From Azospira sp. I13 (lineage in GTDB: Bacteria; Pseudomonadota; Gammaproteobacteria; Burkholderiales; Rhodocyclaceae): a stretch of DNA of 64,000 nt. The notes beneath the pieces are model-generated. The model worked only from the letters and a program-made list of their open reading frames with translations, was not told the DNA's origin and ran no database searches. The DNA lies in contig NZ_BFBP01000003.1 of the NCBI RefSeq assembly GCF_003112695.1, positions 1 to 64,000 on the forward strand, written 5' to 3'. Of this stretch, positions 33,089 through 44,252 are shown in pieces (the first letter of the stretch is position 1; every line of letters begins with the position of its first letter). The translations under genes and the position numbers were made by a program.

Positions 33089-34042
33089 ATGTCCTCCACC
33101 CTCGTATCGGATACGCCTGTGGCCGTGCCCCTTGATCATGTGAGCGAGCGTTTTGCCCGGCGGCGTACCCGCCATCTGCGCGAAACCATCATCGAATTCA
33201 TCCTGCTGGCGGCCGCCCTGGTTTCCGTGGCGACCACTGCTGGCATCGTCTTCATCCTGGTGAAGGAATCCCTGGTCTTTTTCGACCACGTGCCGCTCTC
33301 GGACTTTCTCACCGATACCCAATGGACACCCCTTTTTGACGATGCCCATTTCGGTATCCTGCCCCTGGTTTCCGGCACCCTGGTGAGTTCCGGCGTAGCC
33401 CTGGCAGTGGCGATTCCCCTGGGTACCATCATTGCCATCTACCTTTCCGAATTCGCACCCTTCAAGGTGCGGGAAATCGCTAAGCCTTTCCTTGAGTTGC
33501 TGGGCGGCGTACCGACCATCGTCTATGGCTATTTCGCCCTGCTGTTCGTGACGCCCCTCCTGCAGGAGATTTATCCCGAACTGCCGGGTTTCAACCTGCT
33601 TTCCGCCGGCATCGTCATGGGCATCATGATCGTGCCCTACGTCAGCTCGGTGGCCGAGGATGCCATGCGTGCCGTGCCCATGAGTCTGCGTGAAGGCTCT
33701 TACGCCATGGGGGCCACCCGCTTCCAGACTGCAGTGAAAGTCGTGGCTCCGGCGGCCACTTCCGGCCTGGCGGCAGCTTACATCCTGGGCATTTCCCGGG
33801 CCGTGGGCGAGACCATGATTCTGGCGGTGGCCGCAGGGATGCAGCCCAACCTGACCTGGAACCCTCTGGAGCCGGCGGCCACCATTACTGCCTACATCGT
33901 TCAGGTTGCCCTGGGCGACCTGCCCCACGGTTCCGTGGGTTATCAGACCATTTTCGCTGCCGGCCTGACCCTGATGCTGATTACCCTGTTCTTCAACATC
34001 ATCGGCCATGTTATGCGCAAGAAGTTCCGTGAGGCTTACTGA
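33089..34042 (+). CDS. pstC: Phosphate ABC transporter permease PstC
   Basis: A 317-residue inner-membrane permease of the high-affinity phosphate transporter. It has six or more membrane helices (first IIEFILLAAALVSVATTAG), the ELLGGVPTIVYGYFAL segment and the ABC-permease EAA-like loop MRAVPMSLREGSYAMGATRF that docks on PstB. It is followed one base later by pstA, so the two are translationally coupled. Confidence 0.97.
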   Translation: MSSTLVSDTPVAVPLDHVSERFARRRTRHLRETIIEFILLAAALVSVATTAGIVFILVKESLVFFDHVPLSDFLTDTQWTPLFDDAHFGILPLVSGTLVSSGVALAVAIPLGTIIAIYLSEFAPFKVREIAKPFLELLGGVPTIVYGYFALLFVTPLLQEIYPELPGFNLLSAGIVMGIMIVPYVSSVAEDAMRAVPMSLREGSYAMGATRFQTAVKVVAPAATSGLAAAYILGISRAVGETMILAVAAGMQPNLTWNPLEPAATITAYIVQVALGDLPHGSVGYQTIFAAGLTLMLITLFFNIIGHVMRKKFREAY

Positions 34043-34043
34043 T

Positions 34044-34982
34044 ATGAGCGACACCACTGCCGTTGCCGCCCGCCTGCAAGAAATCCGGGGCATCATTACC
34101 CGCCACAAGCGCTGGGATCTGCTCTTCGCCTGTCTTGGTCTGGTGGCCTTGATGGTTGGCGTGCTGACCTTCGTTGCCCTCTTTGCCCAGATGGTGGTGG
34201 AAGGCGGCCCCCGCCTTTCCCTGGAGTTCTTCATCAACTTTCCTTCCCGCCACCCTGAACAGGCAGGCATTCTTTCCGCCTGGGTGGGTTCCACCCTGGT
34301 CATGCTGGTGACGGCCATGGCGGCCGTGCCTCTCGGTGTGGCCGCCGGGGTCTATCTGGAAGAGTACGCGCCGAAGAATCTGCTGACCGACATTATCGAG
34401 ATCAACGTCACCAACCTGGCCGGCGTGCCCTCCATCGTCTATGGCTTGCTGGCCCTGGGGATCTTCGTCTATCAGTTCAACTTCGGCCAGAGCATCCTGT
34501 CCGCCGGCCTGACCCTGGCCTTGCTGATCCTGCCGGTGGTCATTGTCGCCACCCGTGAAGCCATCCGTGCCATTCCCACCTACATCCGGGAGGGCGCCTA
34601 CGGTTGTGGTGCCACCCAGTGGCAGGTAGTGCGCGATCACATCGTGCCTTACTCCGCCGCCGGCATCCTTACCGGCGTGATCATCGGCATGGCCCGGGCC
34701 ATTGGTGAGACTGCACCGATCATCACCATCGGCGCCTTGACCTTCATTGCTTTCCTGCCGCCGGCCCCCTTGACTGGTGAGCCTGCTGCCGGCTTGTTCG
34801 ACTGGGTGTTTGCGCCCTTTACCGTGATGCCGATCCAGATGTTCAACTGGACTTCCCGCCCGGAAGAGGCATTCCATCAGAATGCCGCCGCCGCAGGTTT
34901 TGTCCTGGTGCTGATGACCCTGACCATGAACGGTCTGGCCATCTGGATCCGCTACCGTCTGCGCAAGAACATCAAGTGGTAA
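34044..34982 (+). CDS. pstA: Phosphate ABC transporter permease PstA
   Basis: A 312-residue partner permease of PstC. The N-terminal cytoplasmic helix ([18 protein letters not shown]) precedes six membrane segments; the [16 protein letters not shown] block and the EAA-like loop [20 protein letters not shown] match PstA. The start at 34044 is one base after the pstC stop. No phoU follows pstB in this window. Confidence 0.97.
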   Translation: MSDTTAVAARLQEIRGIITRHKRWDLLFACLGLVALMVGVLTFVALFAQMVVEGGPRLSLEFFINFPSRHPEQAGILSAWVGSTLVMLVTAMAAVPLGVAAGVYLEEYAPKNLLTDIIEINVTNLAGVPSIVYGLLALGIFVYQFNFGQSILSAGLTLALLILPVVIVATREAIRAIPTYIREGAYGCGATQWQVVRDHIVPYSAAGILTGVIIGMARAIGETAPIITIGALTFIAFLPPAPLTGEPAAGLFDWVFAPFTVMPIQMFNWTSRPEEAFHQNAAAAGFVLVLMTLTMNGLAIWIRYRLRKNIKW

Positions 34983-35043
34983 GGCGCCGCCTCTATTCGA
35001 ATTGACTGTGCCGGGACCACGGCGCACCTACAGGAATCCATTC

Positions 35044-35820
35044 ATGACTACCGCAACTCCCATCGTCAAGGCTGAAGCCAAGGACCTCAATTTCTTCTAC
35101 GGCGGCTTCCATGCCCTGAAGGGCCTGAACATGCCGGTCTACGAAAAGAAGGTGACCGCGCTTATCGGCCCCTCCGGCTGCGGCAAATCCACCTTTTTGC
35201 GCTGCTTCAATCGCATGCACGACCTGTATCCGGGCAACCGCTACCAGGGCGCCATCAACTTCTTCCCCGACCAGACCAACCTGCTGGCCGAGAAGGTGGA
35301 TCCCATCGAAGTGCGTATGCGCATCAGCATGGTGTTCCAGAAGCCGAATCCCTTCCCCAAGTCCATCTATGAAAATGTGGCCTACGGCTTGCGGGTGCGA
35401 GGCGAGAAGCGTCGCACCATGCTGGATGAGAAGGTGGAGGAGGCCCTGCGTGGCGCCGCGCTCTGGGATGAAGTGAAAGACCGTCTCGATGATCTGGCCT
35501 TCAATCTCTCCGGTGGTCAGCAGCAGCGTCTGTGTATTGCCCGTGCCCTGGCGACGGACCCTGAACTGCTGCTGTTCGATGAGCCTACTTCCGCCCTGGA
35601 CCCCATCGCCACGGCGAGTATTGAGGAGCTGGTGTCCGAGCTGAAGGAAAAGGTCACCATTCTTATCGTGACCCACAACATGCAGCAGGCAGCTCGGGTT
35701 TCCGACTTCACGGCCTACATGTATCTGGGGGAGCTGATCGAGTTCGGCATTACTGACCAAATTTTCATCAAGCCCCAGAAGAAGCAGACCGAGGACTACA
35801 TTACTGGCCGCTTCGGCTGA
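35044..35820 (+). CDS. pstB: Phosphate ABC transporter ATP-binding protein PstB
   Basis: A 258-residue ATPase that powers PstSCA. Walker A is GPSGCGKST, the signature is [15 protein letters not shown] and Walker [14 protein letters not shown]; the H-loop is [13 protein letters not shown]. The start at 35044 (MTTATPIVK) is preferred over the 14-codon extension. It is the last gene of the pst operon here, followed by a terminator. Confidence 0.98.
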   Translation: MTTATPIVKAEAKDLNFFYGGFHALKGLNMPVYEKKVTALIGPSGCGKSTFLRCFNRMHDLYPGNRYQGAINFFPDQTNLLAEKVDPIEVRMRISMVFQKPNPFPKSIYENVAYGLRVRGEKRRTMLDEKVEEALRGAALWDEVKDRLDDLAFNLSGGQQQRLCIARALATDPELLLFDEPTSALDPIATASIEELVSELKEKVTILIVTHNMQQAARVSDFTAYMYLGELIEFGITDQIFIKPQKKQTEDYITGRFG

Positions 35821-35863
35821 TTGCCGGTCTGGGCGATCTGCCTGTTTATGCTCTGGATCATAG

Positions 35864-35890
35864 AAACGGCCGGCTTTTCCGGCCGTTTTT
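35864..35890 (+). terminator. Rho-independent terminator of the pst operon
   Basis: AAACGGCCGG (35864-35873) pairs with CCGGCCGTTT (35879-35888) around a CTTTT loop, followed by T's. It closes pstSCAB, so phoU is not part of this transcript. Confidence 0.92.
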
Positions 35891-35927
35891 CATGGAGCGA
35901 GAACAACTCCCGGGAGGAGTCTTTGCA

Positions 35928-35957
35928 TTGACCGGCGGGTCTTCTAAAAGATATAAT
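35928..35957 (+). promoter_or_regulatory. Strong sigma-70 promoter upstream of tpiA
   Basis: TTGACC (35928-35933), an 18-base spacer and TATAAT (35952-35957), five of six and six of six consensus bases. It lies about 58 bases upstream of tpiA and probably drives tpiA-secG and, at least in part, the tRNA and nuo genes. Confidence 0.85.
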
Positions 35958-36014
35958 TAAAAAGTTTTATGCACTCCCGCTTTCGGGGGCGCTCCACTCG
36001 ATCGAGTCTTGCTC

Positions 36015-36770
36015 ATGCGTCAGAAGTTGGTTGTTGGTAACTGGAAAATGCATGGTAGCTTGGCGGCCAACCAGATGCTCCTGGCGGGCATCCAGGCAGG
36101 TGTGGCTGGCTTGACGGGTGTTGAGTGTGCCGTTTGCGTGCCTTATCCCTACTTGGCTCAGGCTCAGCAGCAACTTTCGTGTTCCGCTGTCGCCTGGGGG
36201 GCTCAAAATCTGAGCGAGCAAGCTCAGGGCGCCTTTACCGGTGAGATCGGGGTGGCGATGCTGGCGGATTTTGCCAGTCGTTATGTCATCGTCGGGCACT
36301 CCGAGCGGCGCGCCCTGTATGGTGAGTCTGACGCGCTGGTGGCGCAGAAGTTTCTCCGGGCTCGTTCCGGCGGCGTAAGCCCGATTCTCTGTGTGGGCGA
36401 AACGCTGGAGCAGCGTCAGGCCGGGCAGGTCCGGGAAGTAATTGCCGGCCAGTTGAATGCGGTGTTGAGTGCGGCAGGAATTGCAGGTTTTGCTGGAGCT
36501 GTGGTTGCCTATGAGCCTGTCTGGGCTATCGGGACCGGGCTTACGGCGACGCCGGAGCAGGCTCAGGAAGTCCATGGGGCGATCCGGGGTTTGCTGGTGG
36601 AATTGGATGCATCAGTGGCTGCCGGAGTGCGTGTGCTCTACGGTGGTAGCGTCAAGGCAGGGAATGCCGCCGAATTGTTTGCCATGCCCGATATCGACGG
36701 GGCGCTGGTGGGCGGGGCTTCCCTGGTGGCGGAAGAGTTTGTGGCCATTTGTCGTGCGGCCGCCCTTTGA
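36015..36770 (+). CDS. tpiA: Triosephosphate isomerase
   Basis: A 251-residue TIM barrel interconverting dihydroxyacetone phosphate and glyceraldehyde-3-phosphate. The catalytic lysine is in GNWKMHGS (K11), the histidine in YVIVGHSERR and the glutamate in VVAYEPVWAIGTG; the phosphate loop is VLYGGSVKAGN. The start is the ATG at 36015 (MRQKLVVGNWK). It is followed 12 bases later by secG. Confidence 0.98.
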   Translation: MRQKLVVGNWKMHGSLAANQMLLAGIQAGVAGLTGVECAVCVPYPYLAQAQQQLSCSAVAWGAQNLSEQAQGAFTGEIGVAMLADFASRYVIVGHSERRALYGESDALVAQKFLRARSGGVSPILCVGETLEQRQAGQVREVIAGQLNAVLSAAGIAGFAGAVVAYEPVWAIGTGLTATPEQAQEVHGAIRGLLVELDASVAAGVRVLYGGSVKAGNAAELFAMPDIDGALVGGASLVAEEFVAICRAAAL

Positions 36771-36782
36771 GAAAAGAGTGAC

Positions 36783-37172
36783 ATGAATTATCTGTTTTCC
36801 GTGGTATTGGTGGTGCATATCCTGGCGGCCCTGGGGATCATCGGCTTGGTCCTGATCCAGCATGGCAAGGGTGCTGATATGGGAGCTGCTTTTGGTAGCG
36901 GTGCATCCGGTAGTTTGTTTGGCGCGACTGGGTCCGCCAACTTTCTTTCCCGCGCCACCGCACTCCTCGCGATCGTTTTCTTTTCGACCAGTCTGGCGCT
37001 TGCTTATCTGGCTTCTGCGAAGCCGAAAAGTAGTGGCAGCGTGATGCAGGACGCTGTACAATCCGCGCCTGCTTCTGCGCCGAATGGCGCACCAGCAGTG
37101 GCTGGCGGCGACGCAAGCCCTGCGCCGGCGGATGCCGGAGTTGGTTCGAAGGCGAAAGACATTCCCAAGTAA
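36783..37172 (+). CDS. secG: Preprotein translocase subunit SecG
   Basis: A 129-residue auxiliary subunit of the SecYEG channel. Two membrane helices (VVLVVHILAALGIIGLVLI and ATALLAIVFFSTSLALAYLA) flank the conserved GKGADMGAAFGSGASGSLFG loop; the Ala/Pro-rich C-terminal tail is longer than in E. coli and low-complexity. The tRNA-Leu follows in the same direction. Confidence 0.96.
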   Translation: MNYLFSVVLVVHILAALGIIGLVLIQHGKGADMGAAFGSGASGSLFGATGSANFLSRATALLAIVFFSTSLALAYLASAKPKSSGSVMQDAVQSAPASAPNGAPAVAGGDASPAPADAGVGSKAKDIPK

Positions 37173-37236
37173 TTTTTGGGTGTGGTTCTCGGGCGCGGAA
37201 TGCGGTTTCCTCAGAACGCCGTGCCCGGGTGGCAGT

Positions 37237-37321
37237 GCCGACGTGGTGAAATTGGTAGACACGCTATCTTGAGGGGGTAGTGACGTAAGTCGTGCGAGTT
37301 CGAGTCTCGCCGTCGGCACCA
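37237..37321 (+). tRNA. tRNA-Leu (anticodon GAG)
   Basis: An 85-base class II tRNA with a 7-bp acceptor stem, GCCGACG (37237-37243) and CGTCGGC (37311-37317), then A and an encoded CCA (37319-37321). The anticodon loop is TTGAGGG, with GAG at 37271-37273 reading CUC/CUU. The D-arm (GGTGAAATTGGTAGAC), long variable arm and T-loop GTTCGAGTC are present. The position between secG and nuoA is a well-known betaproteobacterial arrangement. Confidence 0.96.
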
Positions 37322-37389
37322 ATTGCAACGAGGCCTTGTCGTTCCTTGCGGGGCGGCCGGCTTCCTGAAAAGCGATAGCGCGGCGAATC

Positions 37390-37764
37390 ATGCTGGAAAA
37401 CTATTTCCCGATCCTGTTGTTCATCCTGGTCGGCATCGCCATCGGTGTTCTGCCGATTGTCCTGGGGTGGTTGGTTGCCCCCCATCGTCCCAACGCTGAA
37501 AAGCTCTCCCCCTACGAGTGCGGTTTCGAGGCTTTCGAAGACGCCCGTATGAAATTCGATGTGCGGTTTTATCTGATCGCCATCCTCTTCATCCTCTTCG
37601 ACCTGGAAATTGCCTTCCTCTTCCCCTGGGCCACGATTTTCAAGGAAATCGTCGCGACCGATGCGGTGAAGTGGTTCGGTTTTGCCGAAATGATGGTGTT
37701 CATTGCCATTCTGGTGGTCGGTTACATCTACGCCTGGGCCAAGGGCGCACTGGAGTGGGAGTGA
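37390..37764 (+). CDS. nuoA: NADH-quinone oxidoreductase subunit A
   Basis: A 124-residue membrane subunit of complex I with three helices. The conserved loop [20 protein letters not shown] contains the subunit A cysteine near the quinone cavity. It is the first gene of a complete 14-gene nuo operon, 69 bases after the tRNA; no separate strong promoter was recognised in that gap. Confidence 0.97.
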   Translation: MLENYFPILLFILVGIAIGVLPIVLGWLVAPHRPNAEKLSPYECGFEAFEDARMKFDVRFYLIAILFILFDLEIAFLFPWATIFKEIVATDAVKWFGFAEMMVFIAILVVGYIYAWAKGALEWE

Positions 37765-37767
37765 GTT

Positions 37768-38244
37768 ATGGCTATTGAAGGTATTCTGCAGGAAGGCTTT
37801 GTCACGACTACTGCTGACAAGCTGATCAACTACATGCGTACCGGGTCATTGTGGCCCATGACGTTCGGTCTGGCCTGTTGTGCCGTGGAAATGATCCACG
37901 CCGGCTGTTCCCGCTATGACCTGGATCGTTTCGGTATCGTCTTTCGCCCCAGTCCCCGTCAGTCCGACGTAATGATTGTTGCCGGCACCCTGACCAACAA
38001 GATGGCGCCCGCCCTGCGTAAGGTGTACGACCAGATGCCGGAGCCCCGTTGGGTCATCTCCATGGGTTCCTGTGCCAACGGTGGTGGCTACTACCACTAT
38101 TCCTATTCCGTGGTGCGCGGTTGTGACCGCATTGTGCCGGTGGATATCTATGTTCCGGGCTGCCCTCCGACCGCTGAAGCCCTGCTTTACGGTCTGGTGC
38201 AGCTGCAAAACAAGATTCGCCGTACCAATACCATCGCCCGCTGA
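37768..38244 (+). CDS. nuoB: NADH-quinone oxidoreductase subunit B
   Basis: A 158-residue hydrophilic subunit that holds cluster N2, the last Fe-S centre before quinone. Ligands are the tandem cysteines in [10 protein letters not shown] and the cysteines in GSCANGGG and PGCPPTAEA. It starts 3 bases after nuoA. Confidence 0.98.
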   Translation: MAIEGILQEGFVTTTADKLINYMRTGSLWPMTFGLACCAVEMIHAGCSRYDLDRFGIVFRPSPRQSDVMIVAGTLTNKMAPALRKVYDQMPEPRWVISMGSCANGGGYYHYSYSVVRGCDRIVPVDIYVPGCPPTAEALLYGLVQLQNKIRRTNTIAR

Positions 38245-38259
38245 CCCAGGAGAGTTCCC

Positions 38260-38853
38260 ATGTCCAAACTGGAAACCCTGAGCCAGGCCCTTCAGGCTCA
38301 ATTGGGTGATCGCATCAAGAACCTCAAGGTGGCGCTTGGTGAAGTGACCATCGAGGTCGATGCGGCAGACTACCTGCAGGTCATGCGGGAGCTGCGTGAT
38401 TCCGAGAGTCTGTGCTTCGATCAGCTGATCGATCTGTGCGGTGTCGATTATTCCGCCTACGGTAATGGCGAGTGGGCCGGCAAGCGTTATGCAGCCGTGG
38501 TTCACCTGCTGTCCGTCAGTAAGAACTGGCGCCTGCGTGTGCGGGCTTTTGCTCCGGATGATGCCTTCCCCGTTGTGGATTCCGTGACTGCTATCTGGGC
38601 CTCCGCCAACTGGTTCGAGCGTGAGGCTTTTGATCTGTTCGGCATCGTTTTCCCCGGTCATGACGACCTGCGTCGCATCCTGACCGACTACGGTTTTATC
38701 GGCCATCCTTTCCGCAAGGATTTTCCCATCTCCGGTTACGTTGAAATGCGTTACGACCCGGATCAGGGACGGGTGATCTACCAGCCGGTAACCATCGAGC
38801 CGCGTGAAAACACGCCGCGCATCGTGCGCGAAGAGAATTACGGGGACGTCTGA
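38260..38853 (+). CDS. nuoC: NADH-quinone oxidoreductase subunit C
   Basis: A 197-residue peripheral-arm subunit (30 kDa type). The family signature [18 protein letters not shown] is followed by [21 protein letters not shown]. It is separate from nuoD, unlike the NuoCD fusion of E. coli, as in other betaproteobacteria. A GGAG-type site precedes the ATG. Confidence 0.97.
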   Translation: MSKLETLSQALQAQLGDRIKNLKVALGEVTIEVDAADYLQVMRELRDSESLCFDQLIDLCGVDYSAYGNGEWAGKRYAAVVHLLSVSKNWRLRVRAFAPDDAFPVVDSVTAIWASANWFEREAFDLFGIVFPGHDDLRRILTDYGFIGHPFRKDFPISGYVEMRYDPDQGRVIYQPVTIEPRENTPRIVREENYGDV

Positions 38854-38854
38854 T

Positions 38855-40108
38855 ATGGCCGAAATTCGTAACTACACCATGAACTTCGGGCCGCAGCACC
38901 CTGCAGCCCACGGTGTGCTGCGCCTGGTGCTGGAGCTGGATGGCGAAGTGGTGCAACGCGCCGACCCCCATATCGGCCTGCTGCACCGCGCCACCGAAAA
39001 GCTGGCGGAAACCCGCACCTGGGTCCAGTCCGTGCCTTACATGGATCGTCTGGACTATGTGTCCATGATGTCCAACGAACATGCCTACTGTATGGCGGTG
39101 GAAAAGCTGCTGGGCATTCAAGTGCCCATCCGCGCCCAGTACATCCGCGTCATGTTCGATGAGATCACCCGCATCCTCAACCACCTGCTGTGGGTTGGCT
39201 GTCATGGCCTGGACGTGGGCGCCATGGCCATGGTGCTCTACACCTTCCGCGAGCGGGAAGATCTGGTGGATGTTTACGAGGCAGTCTCCGGTGCCCGCAT
39301 GCATGCTGCCTATTACCGTCCGGGTGGCGTCTATCGCGACCTGCCGGACCGCATGCCCCAGTACACCGAGAATCGTTTCAAGAATGCCGAAACGGTGAAG
39401 AAGCTCAACGAGAACCGCACCGGTTCCCTGCTGGACTTCCTGGAAGATTTCACCAATCGCTTCCCCACCTATCTGGACGAGTACCACACCCTGCTGACTG
39501 ACAACCGGATCTGGAAGCAGCGTCTGGTCAATGTCGGCGTGGTCACTCCCGAACGGGCTCTGCAACTGGGCTTCACCGGTGCCATGCTGCGCGGCTCCGG
39601 CATCGCCTGGGACGTGCGCAAGAAGCAGCCCTATGAAGTCTATGCTGACCTGGATTTCGATATTCCCGTCGGCGTCAATGGCGATTCCTACGACCGCTAT
39701 CTGGTCCGTATGGAAGAAATGCGCCAGTCCAATCGCATCATCAAGCAGTGCATAGACTGGCTGCGCAAGAATCCCGGTCCTGTCATCACCGACAACCACA
39801 AGGTGGCGCCGCCTCCCCGGGAGGGCATGAAGTCCAACATGGAAGAGCTGATCCACCATTTCAAGCTCTTCTCCGAAGGCATCCACGTGCCCGAAGGCGA
39901 AGCCTATGCCGCCATCGAGCATCCCAAGGGTGAATTCGGCATCTACTTCGTTTCCGATGGCGCCAACAAGCCCTACCGGATGAAGATTCGCGCTCCTGGC
40001 TACGCCCACCTGGCAGCCATGGATGAAATGGCGCGGGGCCACATGATCGCCGACGTTGTCACGATCATCGGTTCCCAGGACATCGTTTTTGGCGAGATTG
40101 ACCGCTGA
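38855..40108 (+). CDS. nuoD: NADH-quinone oxidoreductase subunit D
   Basis: A 417-residue subunit (49 kDa type) that forms the quinone-binding cavity with NuoB. The N-terminal [16 protein letters not shown] holds the quinone-site histidine. The start at 38855 follows the nuoC stop directly; the longer frame overlaps nuoC and lacks conservation. Its stop overlaps the nuoE start by one base. Confidence 0.98.
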   Translation: MAEIRNYTMNFGPQHPAAHGVLRLVLELDGEVVQRADPHIGLLHRATEKLAETRTWVQSVPYMDRLDYVSMMSNEHAYCMAVEKLLGIQVPIRAQYIRVMFDEITRILNHLLWVGCHGLDVGAMAMVLYTFREREDLVDVYEAVSGARMHAAYYRPGGVYRDLPDRMPQYTENRFKNAETVKKLNENRTGSLLDFLEDFTNRFPTYLDEYHTLLTDNRIWKQRLVNVGVVTPERALQLGFTGAMLRGSGIAWDVRKKQPYEVYADLDFDIPVGVNGDSYDRYLVRMEEMRQSNRIIKQCIDWLRKNPGPVITDNHKVAPPPREGMKSNMEELIHHFKLFSEGIHVPEGEAYAAIEHPKGEFGIYFVSDGANKPYRMKIRAPGYAHLAAMDEMARGHMIADVVTIIGSQDIVFGEIDR

Positions 40109-40581
40109 TGCTGACTCCCGAATCCCTCAAGAAGATCGACCGCGAGGTCGCCAAGTATCCCGCCGAGCAAAAGCAGTCGGCCGTGATGGCGGCCCTGGCG
40201 ATTGCCCAGGAAGAGAAAGGTTGGCTGGCTGACGAAACCATCGAGTTCGTTGCCAACTACCTGAATATGCCGCCCATGGCGGCCCTGGAAGTGGCCTCCT
40301 TCTACAACATGTACGATCGCAAGCCGACGGGTAAGTACAAGCTGACCGTCTGCACCAATCTGCCTTGTGCCCTTACCGGTGGCGAACACGCCGGAGAGTA
40401 CCTGCAGCAGAAGCTGGGCATTGGCTACGGCGAGACCACTCCCGACGGCAAGTTCACCCTGGTCATGGGTGAGTGCATGGGAGCCTGTGGTGACGCCCCG
40501 GTGATGATCGTCAACAACCGGTCCATGTGTAGCCATATGAATCCGGAACAGATCGACCAACTGCTGGCGGAGTTGAAATAA
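40108..40581 (+). CDS. nuoE: NADH-quinone oxidoreductase subunit E
   Basis: A 157-residue (24 kDa type) subunit with the thioredoxin-like [2Fe-2S] N1a site; its cysteines are in [13 protein letters not shown] and [11 protein letters not shown]. It starts on the last base of the nuoD stop and its own stop overlaps the nuoF start, indicating translational coupling. Confidence 0.97.
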   Translation: MLTPESLKKIDREVAKYPAEQKQSAVMAALAIAQEEKGWLADETIEFVANYLNMPPMAALEVASFYNMYDRKPTGKYKLTVCTNLPCALTGGEHAGEYLQQKLGIGYGETTPDGKFTLVMGECMGACGDAPVMIVNNRSMCSHMNPEQIDQLLAELK

Positions 40582-41909
40582 TGGCCATCCTGGGAGCGAT
40601 CAACCCCACCCTGACTGCCGGCTGGAACGGTGATGCAGGCTGGAGCCTGAAAGATTACGTGGCCCGTGGCGGCTACGAGGCTCTGAAGAAAATCCTGGCA
40701 GAAAAAATTCCCCAGGAACAGGTCATTGCCGAAGTGAAGACCTCCGTCCTGCGTGGCCGGGGCGGTGCCGGTTTCCCCACCGGCCTGAAGTGGAGCTTCA
40801 TGCCCCGCTCCTTCCCCGGCGACAAGTACGTGGTCTGCAACTCTGACGAGGGCGAACCTGGTACCTTTAAGGACCGGGACATCCTGCGCTACAACCCCCA
40901 TTCCGTGATCGAAGGCATGGCCATTGCCGCCTACGCCATGGGGGCGACCCGCGGCTACAACTACATCCACGGCGAAATCTGGGAAGTGTACAAGCGCTTT
41001 GAAGACGCCCTGGACGAAGCCCGTGCTGCCGGTTTCATCGGCCAGAACATCCTGGGCTCCGGCTTCAACTTCGAGCTGTTTGCCCACCACGGTTACGGTG
41101 CCTACATCTGCGGCGAAGAAACCGCCCTGCTGGAGTCCATCGAAGGCAAGAAGGGGCAGCCCCGCTTCAAGCCGCCGTTCCCGGCCTCCTTTGGTCTCTA
41201 CGGCAAGCCCACCACCATCAACAACACCGAGACCTTCGGCTCCATCCCCTTCATCATCCGGGACGGCGGTGAGAAGTTTCTCAACCTGGGCAAGCCCAAT
41301 AACGGCGGTACCAAGCTGTTCTCCATTTCCGGCCACGTCAATCGTCCCGGCAACTACGAGATTCCGCTGGGTACGCCCTTCAGCACCCTGCTGGAGATGG
41401 CCGGCGGCGTGCGTGGCGGCCGCAAGCTCAAGGCAGTGATCCCCGGTGGTTCTTCCGCCCCGGTGCTGCCCGGCGACGTGATGATGGAATGCACCATGGA
41501 CTATGACTCCATCAGCAAGGCCGGCTCAATGCTGGGTTCCGGTGCGGTCATCGTCATGGACGAGACCACCTGCATGGTCAAGGCCCTGGAGCGTCTGTCC
41601 TTCTTCTACCACGAAGAATCCTGCGGCCAATGCACCCCCTGCCGTGAAGGCACCCCCTGGCTTTACAAGGTGGTGAGCCGCATCGAGCACGGCCTGGGTC
41701 GTCCCGACGACCTGGATCTGCTGGATTCCGTCTGCGAAGGCATCATGGGCCGTACCATCTGCGCCCTGGGTGATGCTGCCGCCTTCCCCGTGAAGAGCTT
41801 TATCAAGCACTTCCGCGACGAATTCGTGCACCACATTGAACACAAGACCTGTCTCGTGCCCAAGGATGTCCAGCGGGCTGGTAGCGGGTTCTTCAAGGCT
41901 CAGAACTGA
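40581..41909 (+). CDS. nuoF: NADH-quinone oxidoreductase subunit F
   Basis: A 442-residue (51 kDa type) subunit that binds NADH and [16 protein letters not shown] is the flavin site, [17 protein letters not shown] the NADH-binding region, and [12 protein letters not shown] with a later cysteine ([14 protein letters not shown]) holds the N3 [4Fe-4S] cluster. Confidence 0.98.
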   Translation: MAILGAINPTLTAGWNGDAGWSLKDYVARGGYEALKKILAEKIPQEQVIAEVKTSVLRGRGGAGFPTGLKWSFMPRSFPGDKYVVCNSDEGEPGTFKDRDILRYNPHSVIEGMAIAAYAMGATRGYNYIHGEIWEVYKRFEDALDEARAAGFIGQNILGSGFNFELFAHHGYGAYICGEETALLESIEGKKGQPRFKPPFPASFGLYGKPTTINNTETFGSIPFIIRDGGEKFLNLGKPNNGGTKLFSISGHVNRPGNYEIPLGTPFSTLLEMAGGVRGGRKLKAVIPGGSSAPVLPGDVMMECTMDYDSISKAGSMLGSGAVIVMDETTCMVKALERLSFFYHEESCGQCTPCREGTPWLYKVVSRIEHGLGRPDDLDLLDSVCEGIMGRTICALGDAAAFPVKSFIKHFRDEFVHHIEHKTCLVPKDVQRAGSGFFKAQN

Positions 41910-41921
41910 GGCTGAAGCGAC

Positions 41922-44252
41922 ATGCTTGAAATCGAAATCGACGGCAAAAAAGCCGAAGTGCCGGATGGCAGCACGGTGATGGACGCCGCCCAGCAAGTGG
42001 GCGTCTACATTCCCCATTTCTGCTACCACAAGAAGCTTTCCATCGCCGCCAACTGCCGCATGTGTCTGGTCCAGGTAGAAAAGGCGCCCAAGCCGCTGCC
42101 GGCTTGCGCCACTCCCGTGACCAATGGCATGAAGGTGTTCACCCACTCCGAGCTGGCCGTCAAGGCTCAGAAGGGAGTGATGGAATTCCTTCTCATCAAT
42201 CATCCTCTGGATTGCCCCATCTGCGACCAGGGTGGCGAATGCCAGCTGCAGGATCTTTCCGTGGGCTACGGCGGCGTCAAGAGCCGCTACCAGGAAGAGA
42301 AGCGGGTGGTGTTCCATAAGGATATCGGCCCCCTCATCTCCATGGAGGAAATGAGCCGCTGCATCCACTGCACCCGTTGCGTGCGCTTCGGCCAAGAGAT
42401 CGGCGGCATCATGGAACTGGGCATGGCGAACCGGAATTTCCATTCCGAGATCACCACCTTCATGGCCCGCACCGTCGATTCCGAGCTTTCCGGCAACGCC
42501 ATCGACCTTTGCCCGGTGGGTGCCCTGACCTCCAAGCCTTTCCGCTATAGCGCCCGTACTTGGGAACTGCAGCGCCGTAAGTCCGTCAGCCCCCATGACT
42601 CCCTGGGCGCCAACCTGGTGGTTCAGGTCAAGGGTAATCAGGTGATGCGCGTTCTGCCCCGTGATAACGAGGAAGTGAACGAATGCTGGATTTCCGATAA
42701 GGACCGTTTCTCCTACGAAGCCCTGAACAGCAGCGAGCGCCTGACCAAGCCGATGGTCAAGCAGGGTGGCGAATGGAAGGAAGTAGACTGGAACGTGGCC
42801 CTCGACTACGTCGCCCACGGCCTCAAGGATGTCTCTCGCGAATTCGGCGGTGATGCCCTGGGTTTCCTGCTCTCTCCTCACGCCACGCTGGAAGAGCTGG
42901 CCCTGGCCAAGAAGCTGGCTACCGGCCTGGGTTCCAGCAATGTGGATTTCCGTCTGCGTCAGCGTGATTTCTCTGCCGATGGCAAGCGTGCCGGTACCCC
43001 TTGGCTTGGCCTGAAGCTGGCCGAAATCAAGGATCTGGATGGCGCCCTGGTGGTCGGCTCCTTCCTGCGCAAGGATGCTGCCCTGTTTGCCCAGCGTTTG
43101 CGCCAGGCGGCCAAGAAATTCACCAAGGTGAGCCTCATCGACGTGGCCGGTGACGATCCCCTGATCGACATCCACGCCCGCCTGACCCTGGCCCCGGCCG
43201 ACTTGATTCGTGGCCTTGGCGCCGTGGTCAAGGCCGCTGCCCAGATCAAAGGGGTGGCGGTACCCGCCGCTCTGGATGGCCTGAATCCCTGTGCTACTGC
43301 CCAGAAGATCGCCCAGTCCCTGGTGGATGGCGAAAAGAAGGCTGTTTTCCTCGGCAGCGTGGCCCAGCAGTCCGGCGACGCCGCCCAACTGCAGGTACTG
43401 GCCAATGAACTTGGCCAGATTACCGGTGCCACCGTTGGGTTCATCGGCGAGGCCGCCAACAGCGTTGGCGGTTATGTAGCCGGTGCCCTGCCGGGCAAGT
43501 TGAATGCCCGCTCCATGCTGGAGCAGCCCCGCCAGGGTTACCTGCTGCTGCATGCAGAGCCGGAATACGACTTCGCCAATGCCCAACAGACTCTGGCTGC
43601 CCTCAAGCAGGCCAAGCTGGTGGTCTTCATGTCTGCCTTCAAGCACGCTCCGGCTTTGGAATACGCCGATGTGATGCTGCCGGTGACGCCCTTCACCGAA
43701 ACTTCTGGCACTTTCGTCAATACCGAAGGTCGCGTGCAGAGTTTCAACGGCGTCGTGCGTCCCCTGGGTGATGCCCGTCCCGCCTGGAAGGTCTTCCGTG
43801 TCTTGGGCAACGTTCTCAACCTCTCCGGCTTCGCTTACGAAAGCGCCGAAGAAGTGCGTGACGAAGTGTTGGGTGCCAGTGCTGAATTCGCCAAGGGGCT
43901 GGATAACGGCATCTCCGGCATCAGTGTCGCTCTGGCAGCCGCTCCGGCCGGCCTACAGCGCGTCGCCGATGTGCCCATCCACTTTGCCGATAGCCTGGTG
44001 CGGCGTGCGCCTTCCCTGGCCCGTACTCGTGATGCCCAGGCACCGGTTGCCCGTATCAATGCCGTCACCGCAGCCCAACTCGGGGTGGAGGAGGGGGCAG
44101 CCGTTCGCGTGCGTCAAGGCGACGGTGTTGCTGCCCTGACCCTGAAGCTGGATGAAGGCACTCCCGCCGGTTGCGTCCGGGTGCCGGCTGCCCATGCCGC
44201 CACCGCAGCCCTGGGCGACCTGTTCGGCACCATTACCGTGGAGCGTGCATGA
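41922..44252 (+). CDS. nuoG: NADH-quinone oxidoreductase subunit G
   Basis: A 776-residue (75 kDa type) subunit carrying the Fe-S chain. The N-terminal [2Fe-2S] site is in [20 protein letters not shown], the His/Cys N5 site in [20 protein letters not shown] and N4 in [16 protein letters not shown] with CPVGAL. The C-terminal two thirds is a molybdopterin-oxidoreductase-like domain without cofactor. Its final codons overlap the nuoH start by 4 bases. Confidence 0.98.
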   Translation: MLEIEIDGKKAEVPDGSTVMDAAQQVGVYIPHFCYHKKLSIAANCRMCLVQVEKAPKPLPACATPVTNGMKVFTHSELAVKAQKGVMEFLLINHPLDCPICDQGGECQLQDLSVGYGGVKSRYQEEKRVVFHKDIGPLISMEEMSRCIHCTRCVRFGQEIGGIMELGMANRNFHSEITTFMARTVDSELSGNAIDLCPVGALTSKPFRYSARTWELQRRKSVSPHDSLGANLVVQVKGNQVMRVLPRDNEEVNECWISDKDRFSYEALNSSERLTKPMVKQGGEWKEVDWNVALDYVAHGLKDVSREFGGDALGFLLSPHATLEELALAKKLATGLGSSNVDFRLRQRDFSADGKRAGTPWLGLKLAEIKDLDGALVVGSFLRKDAALFAQRLRQAAKKFTKVSLIDVAGDDPLIDIHARLTLAPADLIRGLGAVVKAAAQIKGVAVPAALDGLNPCATAQKIAQSLVDGEKKAVFLGSVAQQSGDAAQLQVLANELGQITGATVGFIGEAANSVGGYVAGALPGKLNARSMLEQPRQGYLLLHAEPEYDFANAQQTLAALKQAKLVVFMSAFKHAPALEYADVMLPVTPFTETSGTFVNTEGRVQSFNGVVRPLGDARPAWKVFRVLGNVLNLSGFAYESAEEVRDEVLGASAEFAKGLDNGISGISVALAAAPAGLQRVADVPIHFADSLVRRAPSLARTRDAQAPVARINAVTAAQLGVEEGAAVRVRQGDGVAALTLKLDEGTPAGCVRVPAAHAATAALGDLFGTITVERA

